Source of the DNA: Deinococcus sp.
Lineage (GTDB): Bacteria > Deinococcota > Deinococci > Deinococcales > Deinococcaceae
DNA: 10,280 nucleotides
Assembly: GCA_018260375.1 (NCBI GenBank)
Contig: JAGLBF010000085.1
Span: 1 to 10,280, forward strand
Direction of reading: 5' to 3'
Under the pieces are notes generated by a model. That model had not been told where the DNA came from, ran no database searches, and saw only the letters and a program-made list of their open reading frames with translations. Made by a program: the position numbers and the translations under genes. Shown piece after piece: positions 5,208 through 10,280 of the stretch. The first letter of the stretch is position 1. The number at the start of each line of letters is the position of its first letter.

Positions 5208-6758
5208 ATGAAGAGGGTATTGACCGTTATGGTACTGCTGGCGCTGGGGCCAGGGCTGTGTCAGGTGCAAGCCGATTCACTGCCGCCCTCGCCGTATGAG
5301 TGGCTGCTGCGTCCGCTTGGGCCGCCCCAAAGCCTCAGCCGGTATTTGCCTGCTGGCTTTAACTGCCCGCAGCCGCCCACACCCCTAGAGCAGCGTATGG
5401 CGCAGGCGACGGCCGCCGCGGGGGGATTACTCGGTTGTGGCAATATTGTGGGGCCGCTGGTGTACTTTCCCGATCAAGATTTTCCCGTGGCCAGCGCGCA
5501 GCCTTACCCCGCGCAAGGTCGCTCTGCACACGGCGGCTTTGACGTGATAGCTGAACATATTCGCAGCGCCAAACAAGAGGTACTGCTTGCCAACATGTTC
5601 TGGGATGATGGCCCTGACTTTCCTGGACGCGCCATTGCCGCTGCGGTTGCCGAGTTGCGCCGCCAAGTACAGGCCCACCCCGAACAGTACCCGCACGGCG
5701 TGGTGGTGCGCTTGCTGCTAGGCAACAGCTTAGGACAAAACGGGTTTAACCTTGACCCGCTGACATCACTCGCAGGTGCACTGTCCTCTTTACAGGCTGA
5801 GGGCGTGCCGCTGCCCGGTCAGCCCGATGAGGTAAGCCAGTTTCGACTAGAGGTCAGCAACTGGCGCTACATGATGCCCCACTCGCATATGAAACTGCTG
5901 GTCATTGACGGTAAAACTACACTGGTAGGCGGCTACAATATAACCCGGCAGCATTTGCCGCCCGGCCATCCCAGCGGACAATCTCAAAATGTGCATGACC
6001 TGGCAATCACCGTCACTGGCCCCGCCGCTCGTCAAGCTGCCGCTGTGTTTGACGATTTGTGGCAGTACAGCCGCCGCGTGCAGTGCAGCTTGCAGCAAGC
6101 CCCCACAGGGCCCCATCTGTACTGTCCGCCCCGCGACATCAATCTGACGGCTACTCACACCTGGCTGAGCGATGAGATGCCTACAGGTACGCAGTGGGTG
6201 TTTCCTATCTACCGCCGCCGGGGATTTGATAGCGGCGACCAGGCGATAGCAACCCTGATGGGCAGCGCACAAATCCACCTTGACCTGTTGCAGTCGCAGG
6301 TGAGTGGCACGCTAGGCTGCTTGCTCACTTGGGGCGCACAAAACGGCTGTATTTTTCCGCAAGATGCGCTTCAGATGTGGCAAGCTGTCATAGAGAGCAT
6401 AGAGCAGCGCCACATTCATGTGCGAGTACTGCTTGACCAGGACCCTGAAGGCTTTAATATTGAGGGCCAGGCGTTTTTAAGTGCTATGCATAAGTATCTC
6501 AAGGCTCAGGACCTCGATAGTTACTTTGAGATGAAATACTATAATAGCGGGCGAAACCACACCAAATTGATTCTGGTTGATAATCAGATGGCCTCTATCG
6601 GCAGTTATAACTTGCATTACTCATCACAGGGTAGCCAGGGACTGAACGAATATGACCTGGCTACCGCTGAGCCTGCCATAGTAAGTGCCTTGCAGCAACA
6701 ATTTGACCATGAGTGGAGCAAAGGCAAAACTATAGATATGCCGTGGTGGCTTGACTAA
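5208..6758 (+). CDS. Secreted phospholipase D-like phosphodiesterase (two HKD motifs)
   Basis: The 516-residue product is an exported member of the phospholipase D superfamily, whose members hydrolyse or transfer phosphodiesters through a phosphohistidine intermediate. Both HxKxxxxD catalytic motifs are intact: H227-M-K-LLVI-D234, followed by GGYN, and H451-T-K-LILV-D458, followed by GSYN. Together they make one complete two-lobed active site. Residues 1-22 form a Sec signal (MKRVLTVMVLLALGPGLCQ, cleavage near VQA). The cysteine in it is not in a lipobox. Paired cysteines in the mature part (for example in CSLQQAPTGPHLYC and GTLGCLLTWGAQNGC) suit an oxidising extracytoplasmic setting. I chose the ATG at 5208 because a signal peptide begins there; the frame extends to 5013 but would overlap pstS. 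Sharing a Pho array with pstS suggests a role in scavenging phosphate from phospholipid or nucleic acid. The substrate is unknown; cardiolipin-synthase-like or nuclease activity is also possible. Confidence 0.9.
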   Translation: MKRVLTVMVLLALGPGLCQVQADSLPPSPYEWLLRPLGPPQSLSRYLPAGFNCPQPPTPLEQRMAQATAAAGGLLGCGNIVGPLVYFPDQDFPVASAQPYPAQGRSAHGGFDVIAEHIRSAKQEVLLANMFWDDGPDFPGRAIAAAVAELRRQVQAHPEQYPHGVVVRLLLGNSLGQNGFNLDPLTSLAGALSSLQAEGVPLPGQPDEVSQFRLEVSNWRYMMPHSHMKLLVIDGKTTLVGGYNITRQHLPPGHPSGQSQNVHDLAITVTGPAARQAAAVFDDLWQYSRRVQCSLQQAPTGPHLYCPPRDINLTATHTWLSDEMPTGTQWVFPIYRRRGFDSGDQAIATLMGSAQIHLDLLQSQVSGTLGCLLTWGAQNGCIFPQDALQMWQAVIESIEQRHIHVRVLLDQDPEGFNIEGQAFLSAMHKYLKAQDLDSYFEMKYYNSGRNHTKLILVDNQMASIGSYNLHYSSQGSQGLNEYDLATAEPAIVSALQQQFDHEWSKGKTIDMPWWLD

Positions 6759-6787
6759 ATAGTAGATACAACTCTAGAACTACTATT
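6758..6787 (+). terminator. Weak hairpin after the PLD-like gene
   Basis: AATAGTAG (6758-6765), beginning on the last base of the stop codon, pairs perfectly with CTACTATT (6780-6787) across a 14-base loop. T-rich TTCTTTCTT follows about nine bases later. The stem is AT-rich and the T run is displaced, so termination here is plausible but not strong. Confidence 0.35.
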
Positions 6788-6881
6788 AAGGACTGTTCTT
6801 TCTTAAAGTTAGACGTGATGCTTTATATAGATTCAAAATATACTGCGTAGACTGCGTTTTATACCGATAGACATGTGCTTG

Positions 6882-6941
6882 TTTCTAAGTCTACCGTCCT
6901 TTTTCTAAGACGTTTTCAATGAGTCTAAGCGGTATCCTTCT
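6882..6941 (+). repeat. Three direct repeats with a 20-bp period (TCTAAG)
   Basis: TCTAAG occurs at 6884, 6904 and 6924, exactly 20 bp apart. The first two carry the longer identical word TTTCTAAG and the third has AGTCTAAG. The rest of each unit is not conserved. A 20-bp period is about two helical turns, so the cores lie on the same face of the DNA, as in a multi-site operator. No regulator can be named. Confidence 0.45.
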
Positions 6942-7123
6942 CATTGGTCCATCGACCTAATACCCTGGGTTTGCCCATATAGCCACTTGTACTGTGTTTA
7001 TTTCCTTGTCTTTAGCCTAAGGTTATAGGGGTACCAACGTAGAATCACATGGTTAGGCTGTACATAGGCGTGCCCAAATACACCCGTCCACACAAGCCCG
7101 CACATGGAGTACAGCGGCGGGCG

Positions 7124-7129
7124 TAGCAT
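7124..7129 (+). promoter_or_regulatory. Candidate -10 of a leaderless hisB promoter
   Basis: TAGCAT lies five bases before the hisB ATG at 7135. No usual Shine-Dalgarno sequence is present, only AGG immediately upstream. The match is less exact than at 8749 and 9323 because the spacing is one base shorter. Confidence 0.35.
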
Positions 7130-7134
7130 AGGTC

Positions 7135-7746
7135 ATGACCCGCCCCCCCAGCGCTCCTGAACCTCGTATCGCTACTGTCACCCGCACCACGAAGGAAACC
7201 GACATCACTGTCAGCATTAACTTAGACAGCGCGGCGTATGCAGTCCCCGCTACAGGCCACGGGTTTTTTGACCACATGCTCGACGCGTTGGCGCGACATA
7301 GTCGCCTGGGCATCAGCGTGGCGGCGACGGGCGACTTGCACATTGAGCCGCACCACCTGATAGAAGACACGGGGATTACCCTGGGGCAGGCGTTGTCGCA
7401 GGCGCTGGGGAGCCGCCAGGGTATTGAGCGCTACGGCTCAGCGTTTGTGCCGATGGACGAAACATTGGCGCAGGTGGTCATTGACCTGTCGGGCCGCGCC
7501 CACCTGGCGTTTGAACCCGAAACCCTGGACATATACGGCGACGCGGGCGGCATGACCCACTATCACTTGCGTGAATTGTTGAGGGGGTTTTGCAACCATG
7601 CAGGAGCCACGGTACATGTACGCTTGCTGGCAGGCCGCGAAGCCCATCACGTTATCGAGGCGGTGATAAAGGCCTTAGCGCGGGCCCTTCGTGACGCGGT
7701 GGCGGTCACTTCGGACACCCTGCCCAGCACCAAGGGACTTTTGTGA
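7135..7746 (+). CDS. hisB: Imidazoleglycerol-phosphate dehydratase HisB
   Basis: HisB dehydrates imidazole-glycerol phosphate to imidazole-acetol phosphate in cytoplasmic histidine synthesis. The 203-residue protein is the monofunctional form; the histidinol-phosphatase half of enterobacterial HisB is absent. Family motifs are present in order: GHGFFDHMLDALARH (41-55), HHLIEDTGI (73-81) supplying manganese-binding histidines and acid residues, GREAHHVIEAVIKALARAL (167-185) with the second His-His pair, and the C-terminal STKGLL. The common GxNxHH has become GREAHH here. The 15-20 residue N-terminal tail is proline-rich and variable. Its stop overlaps the GTG of hisH by four bases. A run of seven C residues occurs at codons 3-5. 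Confidence 0.97.
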   Translation: MTRPPSAPEPRIATVTRTTKETDITVSINLDSAAYAVPATGHGFFDHMLDALARHSRLGISVAATGDLHIEPHHLIEDTGITLGQALSQALGSRQGIERYGSAFVPMDETLAQVVIDLSGRAHLAFEPETLDIYGDAGGMTHYHLRELLRGFCNHAGATVHVRLLAGREAHHVIEAVIKALARALRDAVAVTSDTLPSTKGLL

Positions 7747-8438
7747 CAGCCGGAGGCGAGCGGCCCGGCGGGGGAGAGAACGATATCAGTTCCACAGCAT
7801 CTAACCTCGGCATAACCAACCGAGTTATGGTTCTGGACTACGGTGCGGGCAACGTCCACTCGGCGGCCAAGGCCCTGAGCCGCGCGGGAATGACCGTGCA
7901 CATTACCCGCGACCCCGCTGACCTGACCCATGCGGCGGCAGTGGTGGTGCCTGGTCAGGGCCACTTTGGGCAGGTGATGACGGCCTTTGAACAAAGTGGC
8001 TTTCACGCGCCGTTGGTACAGGCCGTGCAGGTTGGGTTGCCCATGCTGGGCATTTGCGTGGGCATGCAAATGCTCTTTGAAGGCTCAGAAGAAGCTCCAG
8101 GCGTGGCGGGTTTGGGCCTGCTGCGCGGCACGGTACGCAAGTTTCAGGCTGCTCCAGGCCAAAAAGTGCCGCAAATGGGCTGGAATAGCCTCAGGGCGGT
8201 GGGTGACTCGCCCCTGGTGCGCGGGTTAGATGACAGCGCCTATGCCTACTTTGTCCATAGCTATTATGTGCCTGTACAAGATGTAGATGCGGGCATCACC
8301 GCCGGAGCCGTGAGCGAATATGGCCTGCCCTTCTGGTCGGTATTGAGTCAGGGCAATATTCATGCTACCCAGTTTCACCCCGAAAAAAGCGGCGAAGTGG
8401 GCTTGGCGATTTTGCGCCGCTTTCAGCAACTGCTCTAG
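7743..8438 (+). CDS. hisH: Imidazole glycerol phosphate synthase glutaminase subunit HisH
   Basis: HisH hydrolyses glutamine and passes ammonia to HisF, which makes imidazole-glycerol phosphate, the HisB substrate. The class I glutamine amidotransferase triad is intact in the 231-residue product: C105 in LGICVGMQML, and H212 and E214 in TQFHPEKSG. The oxyanion-strand motif PGQGHFGQVM (70-79) is also present. I take the start as the GTG at 7743 because GTGA overlaps the hisB stop, a common coupling signal. However, the conserved domain (VLDYGAGNVHS) begins at residue 30. The ATG at 7827 would give a normal 203-residue HisH, with residues 1-28 (Gly/Ser/Glu-rich) not translated. Both are possible. 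No hisF is in the window, so the pathway genes must be partly scattered. Confidence 0.95.
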   Translation: MTAGGERPGGGENDISSTASNLGITNRVMVLDYGAGNVHSAAKALSRAGMTVHITRDPADLTHAAAVVVPGQGHFGQVMTAFEQSGFHAPLVQAVQVGLPMLGICVGMQMLFEGSEEAPGVAGLGLLRGTVRKFQAAPGQKVPQMGWNSLRAVGDSPLVRGLDDSAYAYFVHSYYVPVQDVDAGITAGAVSEYGLPFWSVLSQGNIHATQFHPEKSGEVGLAILRRFQQLL

Positions 8439-8480
8439 CGGCGTGCACTATTGCTTGATTAGATTGCCCTTTATCTAATA

Positions 8481-8616
8481 ATACGGACTGCCGCTCCATT
8501 CCACCACAGTCGGAAAAGCGCCGCCTGCGGCTCCATACCGCGCAGTCCGTATGCTGTTCCCACTCGCATCCGCTCGGATTGATTCGGAAGTACGCCAAAT
8601 CAATCGGAATCCGTAT
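8481..8616 (+). repeat. Composite MITE-like interspersed repeat (copy A, full)
   Basis: The 136-bp unit begins ATACGGACTGC and ends CCGTAT. It has two modules. The left module (8481-8552) has perfect 11-bp terminal inverted repeats, ATACGGACTGC / GCAGTCCGTAT, around a GC-rich core GGAAAAGCGCCGCCTGCGG. The right module (8567-8616) is identical to 3-52 and has an ATTGATT/AATCAAT hairpin. There is no coding capacity. The left module recurs alone at 9099-9171 (inverted) and 9864-9929. It starts 42 bases after the hisH stop. Confidence 0.88.
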
Positions 8617-8748
8617 AACTGTAGACCAGTTCCGACTTGGGGCGTGTTGAAGACATGGTGAACGCGGGGACGCAGGAGTAGGAAAAACTACGCGTTTCCC
8701 TGGTACGGAAAGCGCAGGCGGATCGCTCATCGGCCCTACAACCTCAGG

Positions 8749-8754
8749 TATGCT
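8749..8754 (+). promoter_or_regulatory. -10 element of a leaderless promoter for the ferredoxin gene
   Basis: TATGCT is followed by six bases (GCGGCA) and the ATG at 8761. No Shine-Dalgarno sequence is present. This is the best example in the window of the TAnnnT-N6-ATG layout. The -35 region shows no TTGACA. Confidence 0.55.
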
Positions 8755-8760
8755 GCGGCA

Positions 8761-9099
8761 ATGAGCGGCCCCAAATTCTTTGTCACCAATGGTCATCTGC
8801 TGCTGTGCCAGGCCAGCACCTGTACGCGTCTGGGCGCAGATGTGCTTTATCAAGCGTTGTGGGCTTACCTAGAGCGCGAGCACCTGGCCTACTACAAAGC
8901 AGGCGGCAGCGTGCGCCTGACCTCTAGTGGCTGCCTGGGCGTTTGCAACTACGGCCCCGCACTGCTGTGTTATCGCCAGCAAGGGCCAGGGCTAGAGCAA
9001 GCTTGGTACGCCGCCGCCGACTTTCTGTTGCTGCGGCAAGTGGCTCAGGCCGTACAAACGGGTGCAGCGTTGCCGCGAGCGCACCGATACGATTTGTAA
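8761..9099 (+). CDS. Thioredoxin-like [2Fe-2S] ferredoxin
   Basis: The 112-residue product is a small soluble protein with the four-cysteine pattern of thioredoxin-fold [2Fe-2S] ferredoxins (the Shethna-type and NuoE-like group): C16 and C21 in CQASTC, and C58 and C62 in GCLGVCNYGP. The two pairs are about 36 residues apart, and NYGP after the second pair is typical of the fold. There is no signal peptide, so it should be cytoplasmic, carrying electrons for an unidentified partner. The length is normal for single-domain members. It appears to be a single gene with its own leaderless start. Its stop codon touches a repeat copy, so the element sits immediately at its 3' end. The neighbours give no clue to the redox partner. 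Confidence 0.88.
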   Translation: MSGPKFFVTNGHLLLCQASTCTRLGADVLYQALWAYLEREHLAYYKAGGSVRLTSSGCLGVCNYGPALLCYRQQGPGLEQAWYAAADFLLLRQVAQAVQTGAALPRAHRYDL

Positions 9100-9171
9100 T
9101 ACAGACTTCGCTTTATTTCAGCGCAGGCGGCGACTTTTCCAGTGGTACTGCAATGAAGCCGACGTCCGTAT
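9099..9171 (-). repeat. Interspersed repeat, stand-alone left module (copy C, inverted)
   Basis: Read on the minus strand, this 73-bp unit starts ATACGGACGTCGGCTTC, has the core GGAAAAGTCGCCGCCTGCG, and ends AGTCTGTAT. It aligns end to end with 8481-8552. Its own imperfect terminal inverted repeats run about 19 bp. Its first plus-strand base is the last A of the ferredoxin TAA stop, so the element begins exactly at the 3' end of the gene. Confidence 0.85.
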
Positions 9172-9179
9172 AAGAAGCT

Positions 9180-9210
9180 GCTGCGGCCCCGTGTTCGTCG
9201 GCTCCGCAGC
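9180..9210 (+). terminator. Possible hairpin after the ferredoxin gene
   Basis: GCTGCGG (9180-9186) pairs with CCGCAGC (9204-9210) across a 17-base loop. Only TTGTTGGG follows, without a proper T run, so intrinsic termination is uncertain. It lies directly beyond repeat copy C. Confidence 0.3.
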
Positions 9211-9254
9211 CTTGTTGGGTGATGCGTACACTAGCTGTCTTTCAAGCTCACCTC

Positions 9255-9270
9255 TGACCCAAACCTGACG
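9255..9270 (+). promoter_or_regulatory. Two-unit Pho-box-like site upstream of the secreted protein gene
   Basis: TGACCCAAACCTGACG contains TGAC at 9255 and 9266, 11 bp apart and in the sense orientation. It matches the first two units upstream of pstC (TGACCTCAACCTGACA) at 13 of 16 positions. A chance pair of TGAC words at this spacing is not rare in 10 kb, but the longer match makes it notable. It lies about 65 bases before the ATG at 9335. Confidence 0.4.
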
Positions 9271-9322
9271 TGCTTCAAGACTGTCCTCACCTCACTCACA
9301 TGGCGGCAGCGTTTCAACGCTT

Positions 9323-9328
9323 TAACCT
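9323..9328 (+). promoter_or_regulatory. -10 element of a leaderless promoter for the secreted protein gene
   Basis: TAACCT is followed by six bases (AAAGGC) and the ATG at 9335. AAAGG could also be read as a Shine-Dalgarno sequence, but it ends one base before the ATG, which is too close for normal use. Confidence 0.45.
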
Positions 9329-9334
9329 AAAGGC

Positions 9335-9853
9335 ATGACCAACCTTAGAGTTGTGGTGGGGCTTACGGCTCTGCTGCTTGGTAGCGTGCAGGCTTTGACC
9401 TTTAAAATCGGCAACCTGCCCCTTAGCGCAGACATGGGCGATAAAATGCTCTCACTGTCACCTGAGGCCATTGCCAAAATTTACCCCCAGAATAACCGCC
9501 CTGAAGCGGTGTACCTGACCCCCGATAAAAAGGTGTCGCTGGCTTTCGATCAGCGCCGCACCGCACTCAAGCCCAATGAGATCGGCGGGCTTGTGGCCCA
9601 GTACCCCGCGATTATTAAGGCGCAGGTACCCAACCTCAAGTCGTTGGTCTCTAAGCAGGTGACTATAGGCGGCGCGCCTTGGGCGCAGTTTGTGTATACC
9701 CTGCCCAGCAGCGCGGGCGAACGCCGCCGCGAAACCCTACTCAGCAGTGCTGACGGCAAATTGTTGATGCTTAACATAGATTCAACCACCGCCGATTACA
9801 ATAAAAATCAGGTACAAGTTCGCAGCTTTATCAACAGCCTAAAAGCTGAATAA
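9335..9853 (+). CDS. Small secreted protein of unknown function
   Basis: I do not recognise a defined family. The 172-residue product starts with a clear Sec signal peptide (MTNLRVVVGLTALLLGSVQA, cleavage near residue 20) and no lipobox, so the mature part of about 152 residues should be exported and soluble. The C-terminal half, including GAPWAQFVYTLPS, GERRRETLLSSADGK and a final segment ending VRSFINSLK, reads like the strand-and-helix pattern of DcrB/PsbP-like domains. That is a fold guess only. There are no cysteines. It has its own candidate promoter, with a Pho-like pair upstream, and repeat copy D ten bases after its stop. If the Pho site is real, a role in phosphate limitation would follow, but nothing else here shows it. 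Confidence 0.8.
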   Translation: MTNLRVVVGLTALLLGSVQALTFKIGNLPLSADMGDKMLSLSPEAIAKIYPQNNRPEAVYLTPDKKVSLAFDQRRTALKPNEIGGLVAQYPAIIKAQVPNLKSLVSKQVTIGGAPWAQFVYTLPSSAGERRRETLLSSADGKLLMLNIDSTTADYNKNQVQVRSFINSLKAE

Positions 9854-9863
9854 ATTGGGGCTT

Positions 9864-9929
9864 ATACGCCCTGCGTTTTATCTCAGTACCGTTGGAAAAT
9901 CGCCGTCTGTAATACTGTGAAGTCCGTAC
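9864..9929 (+). repeat. Interspersed repeat, diverged left module (copy D)
   Basis: This 66-bp unit starts ATACGCCCTGCG, has TCAGTACCGTTGGAAAATCG in the middle, and ends AGTCCGTA. It aligns with copy C (minus strand) along its whole length: the CAGTACC and GGAAAA-TCGCCG words are shared, and about four bases are lost near the right end. It is the most diverged copy. It starts ten bases after the stop of the secreted protein gene, in the same orientation as 8481-8552. Confidence 0.7.
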
Positions 9930-9937
9930 TATTTTTT

Positions 9938-9951
9938 AGCATCTAGATGCT
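9938..9951. repeat. 14-bp perfect palindrome
   Basis: AGCATCTAGATGCT is a perfect palindrome without a loop, preceded by six T residues and followed by TTATATC. It could be a binding site for a dimeric regulator. It is short, and its function is unknown. Confidence 0.6.
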
Positions 9952-9982
9952 TTATATCTGTTATGCGCTTTATTAAGTAGCT

Positions 9983-10021
9983 ACTGATGAAAGTGGAACG
10001 GATTCGGGCGCTTTCATCAGT
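9983..10021. repeat. 11-bp inverted repeat with a 17-base loop
   Basis: ACTGATGAAAG (9983-9993) and CTTTCATCAGT (10011-10021) are perfect complements. No T run follows on either strand, so a terminator is unlikely. It is the longest perfect stem in this gap. Confidence 0.65.
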
Positions 10022-10261
10022 TACGCGGAGCTGTAACCACCAGTTACTTGTTACCTACTCAAGCTGTTTGAGGTAGAGGGGCATCATGCACTTTCTACCC
10101 GGCACATACTGATGATCAGGTAGTGATGACATTGAAGAGATACCGGATCGTTAGTGCTAGAAGGGTAACTAGGCTAGAAGGTTAATGAGAAAGTCAAGTG
10201 GTTAACGGCCAACACGCAGCTTGTTCTCTAGACGGAATCTGTCTATCCAGTACCCATCCTC

Positions 10262-10280
10262 TATACTGCCCTTTATGCAC
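10262..10280 (+). CDS. Possible start of the next gene (cut by window edge)
   Basis: TATACT (10262-10267), a close -10 match, is followed by seven bases and ATG at 10275, the same leaderless layout as the preceding genes. Only two codons (Met-His) lie inside the window, so nothing can be said about the product. It may equally be an upstream promoter or chance. Confidence 0.25.

Larger units (their letters stand above)
6759..7134 (+). other. Gene-free, AT-richer region before hisB (376 bp)
   Basis: No gene, tRNA-like fold or copy of the interspersed repeat was found here. The region is clearly richer in A and T than its flanks between about 6759 and 7050. It contains the hairpin at 6758-6787, a three-copy 20-bp-period motif at 6882-6941, and the candidate hisB promoter at its downstream end. 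The rest shows nothing I can name. Confidence 0.6.
8439..8760 (+). other. hisH-ferredoxin intergenic region (322 bp)
   Basis: The region contains the 136-bp composite repeat (8481-8616) and the -10 of the ferredoxin gene (8749). Between them is about 130 bp with no recognised gene. There, GCGTTTCC and GGAAAGCGC (about 8692-8713) could form a bulged hairpin around CTGGTAC. An open frame on the minus strand crosses the region but runs antisense to hisH and the ferredoxin gene and looks spurious. Confidence 0.6.
9930..10274. other. Gene-free region rich in inverted repeats
   Basis: No gene or tRNA was recognised. The first half is packed with dyad symmetry: a 14-bp palindrome, an 11-bp stem with a 17-base loop, alternating GTTAC/GTAAC words (10020, 10033, 10043, 10050), and an 8-bp bulged hairpin at 10055-10076. 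The second half contains repeated GCTAGAAGG words (10156-10180). It could be a structured RNA, a decayed mobile element end, or a regulatory region for the next gene. Confidence 0.5.

Noticed and set aside
5253..5275. Lipoprotein signal in the PLD-like protein (cysteine near residue 18)
   Set aside because: The residues before the cysteine (PGL) do not fit a lipobox, and a normal signal peptidase site (VQA) follows.
6882..6941. CRISPR array
   Set aside because: The repeated core is only 6-8 bases with a 20-bp period, far below the repeat and spacer lengths of CRISPR arrays, and no cas genes are present.
8617..8760. tRNA or small gene in the gap before the ferredoxin
   Set aside because: No T-loop (GTTCRA) or cloverleaf pairing was seen, and plus-strand frames contain early stops.
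8365..8853. A 162-codon open frame on the minus strand across the hisH end, repeat and ferredoxin start
   Set aside because: It lies antisense to two well-supported genes and through the mobile repeat, shows no family features, and its composition looks like the shadow of GC-rich coding DNA.

Overview
The window is a stretch of bacterial chromosome of moderately high GC. It carries a complete high-affinity phosphate uptake locus, a divergent secreted phospholipase D-like gene, two histidine biosynthesis genes, a small iron-sulfur protein gene and a small secreted protein of unknown function. The best guess for the source is a member of the Deinococcus lineage. The reasons are repeated starts of the form TAnnnT, then 5-7 bases, then ATG (the leaderless mRNA architecture reported as common in Deinococcus), a PstS with a plain Sec signal and no lipobox, a monofunctional HisB directly followed by HisH, and short interspersed repeats between genes. 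This assignment is inference; no species can be named from the sequence alone.

Positions 1-5077, minus strand: pstS - pstC - pstA - pstB - phoU, read right to left. PstS captures phosphate outside the inner membrane, PstC and PstA form the channel, PstB powers it, and PhoU reports uptake status to the phosphate-sensing system. A strong intrinsic terminator lies after pstS and a weaker candidate after pstB. Arrays of TGAC units spaced exactly 11 bp apart lie upstream of pstS (four units) and upstream of pstC (three units, one degenerate). These are convincing Pho-box-like operators. The operon is therefore probably read from at least two phosphate-controlled promoters, with pstS transcribed in excess.

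Positions 5078-7134: the four-unit Pho array is shared with a divergent, exported protein with two HKD motifs. It probably cleaves phosphodiesters outside the cell and so may supply phosphate to the Pst transporter. It is followed by 376 bp of AT-richer non-coding DNA holding a three-copy 20-bp-period motif.

Positions 7135-8438: hisB and hisH, overlapping by 4 bp, catalyse neighbouring steps of histidine synthesis. Positions 8761-9853: a thioredoxin-like [2Fe-2S] ferredoxin and a secreted 172-residue protein. A two-unit Pho-like site lies upstream of the latter. The last 420 bp hold a repeat copy and several inverted repeats, then a possible leaderless start of the next gene at the window edge.

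A family of short repeats with ATACGG/CCGTAT termini appears at four places (1-90, 8481-8616, 9099-9171, 9864-9929). Each lies within about 45 bp downstream of a stop codon. It looks like a modular, MITE-like element. This repeat family and the multi-site Pho regulation are the most interesting features of the window.
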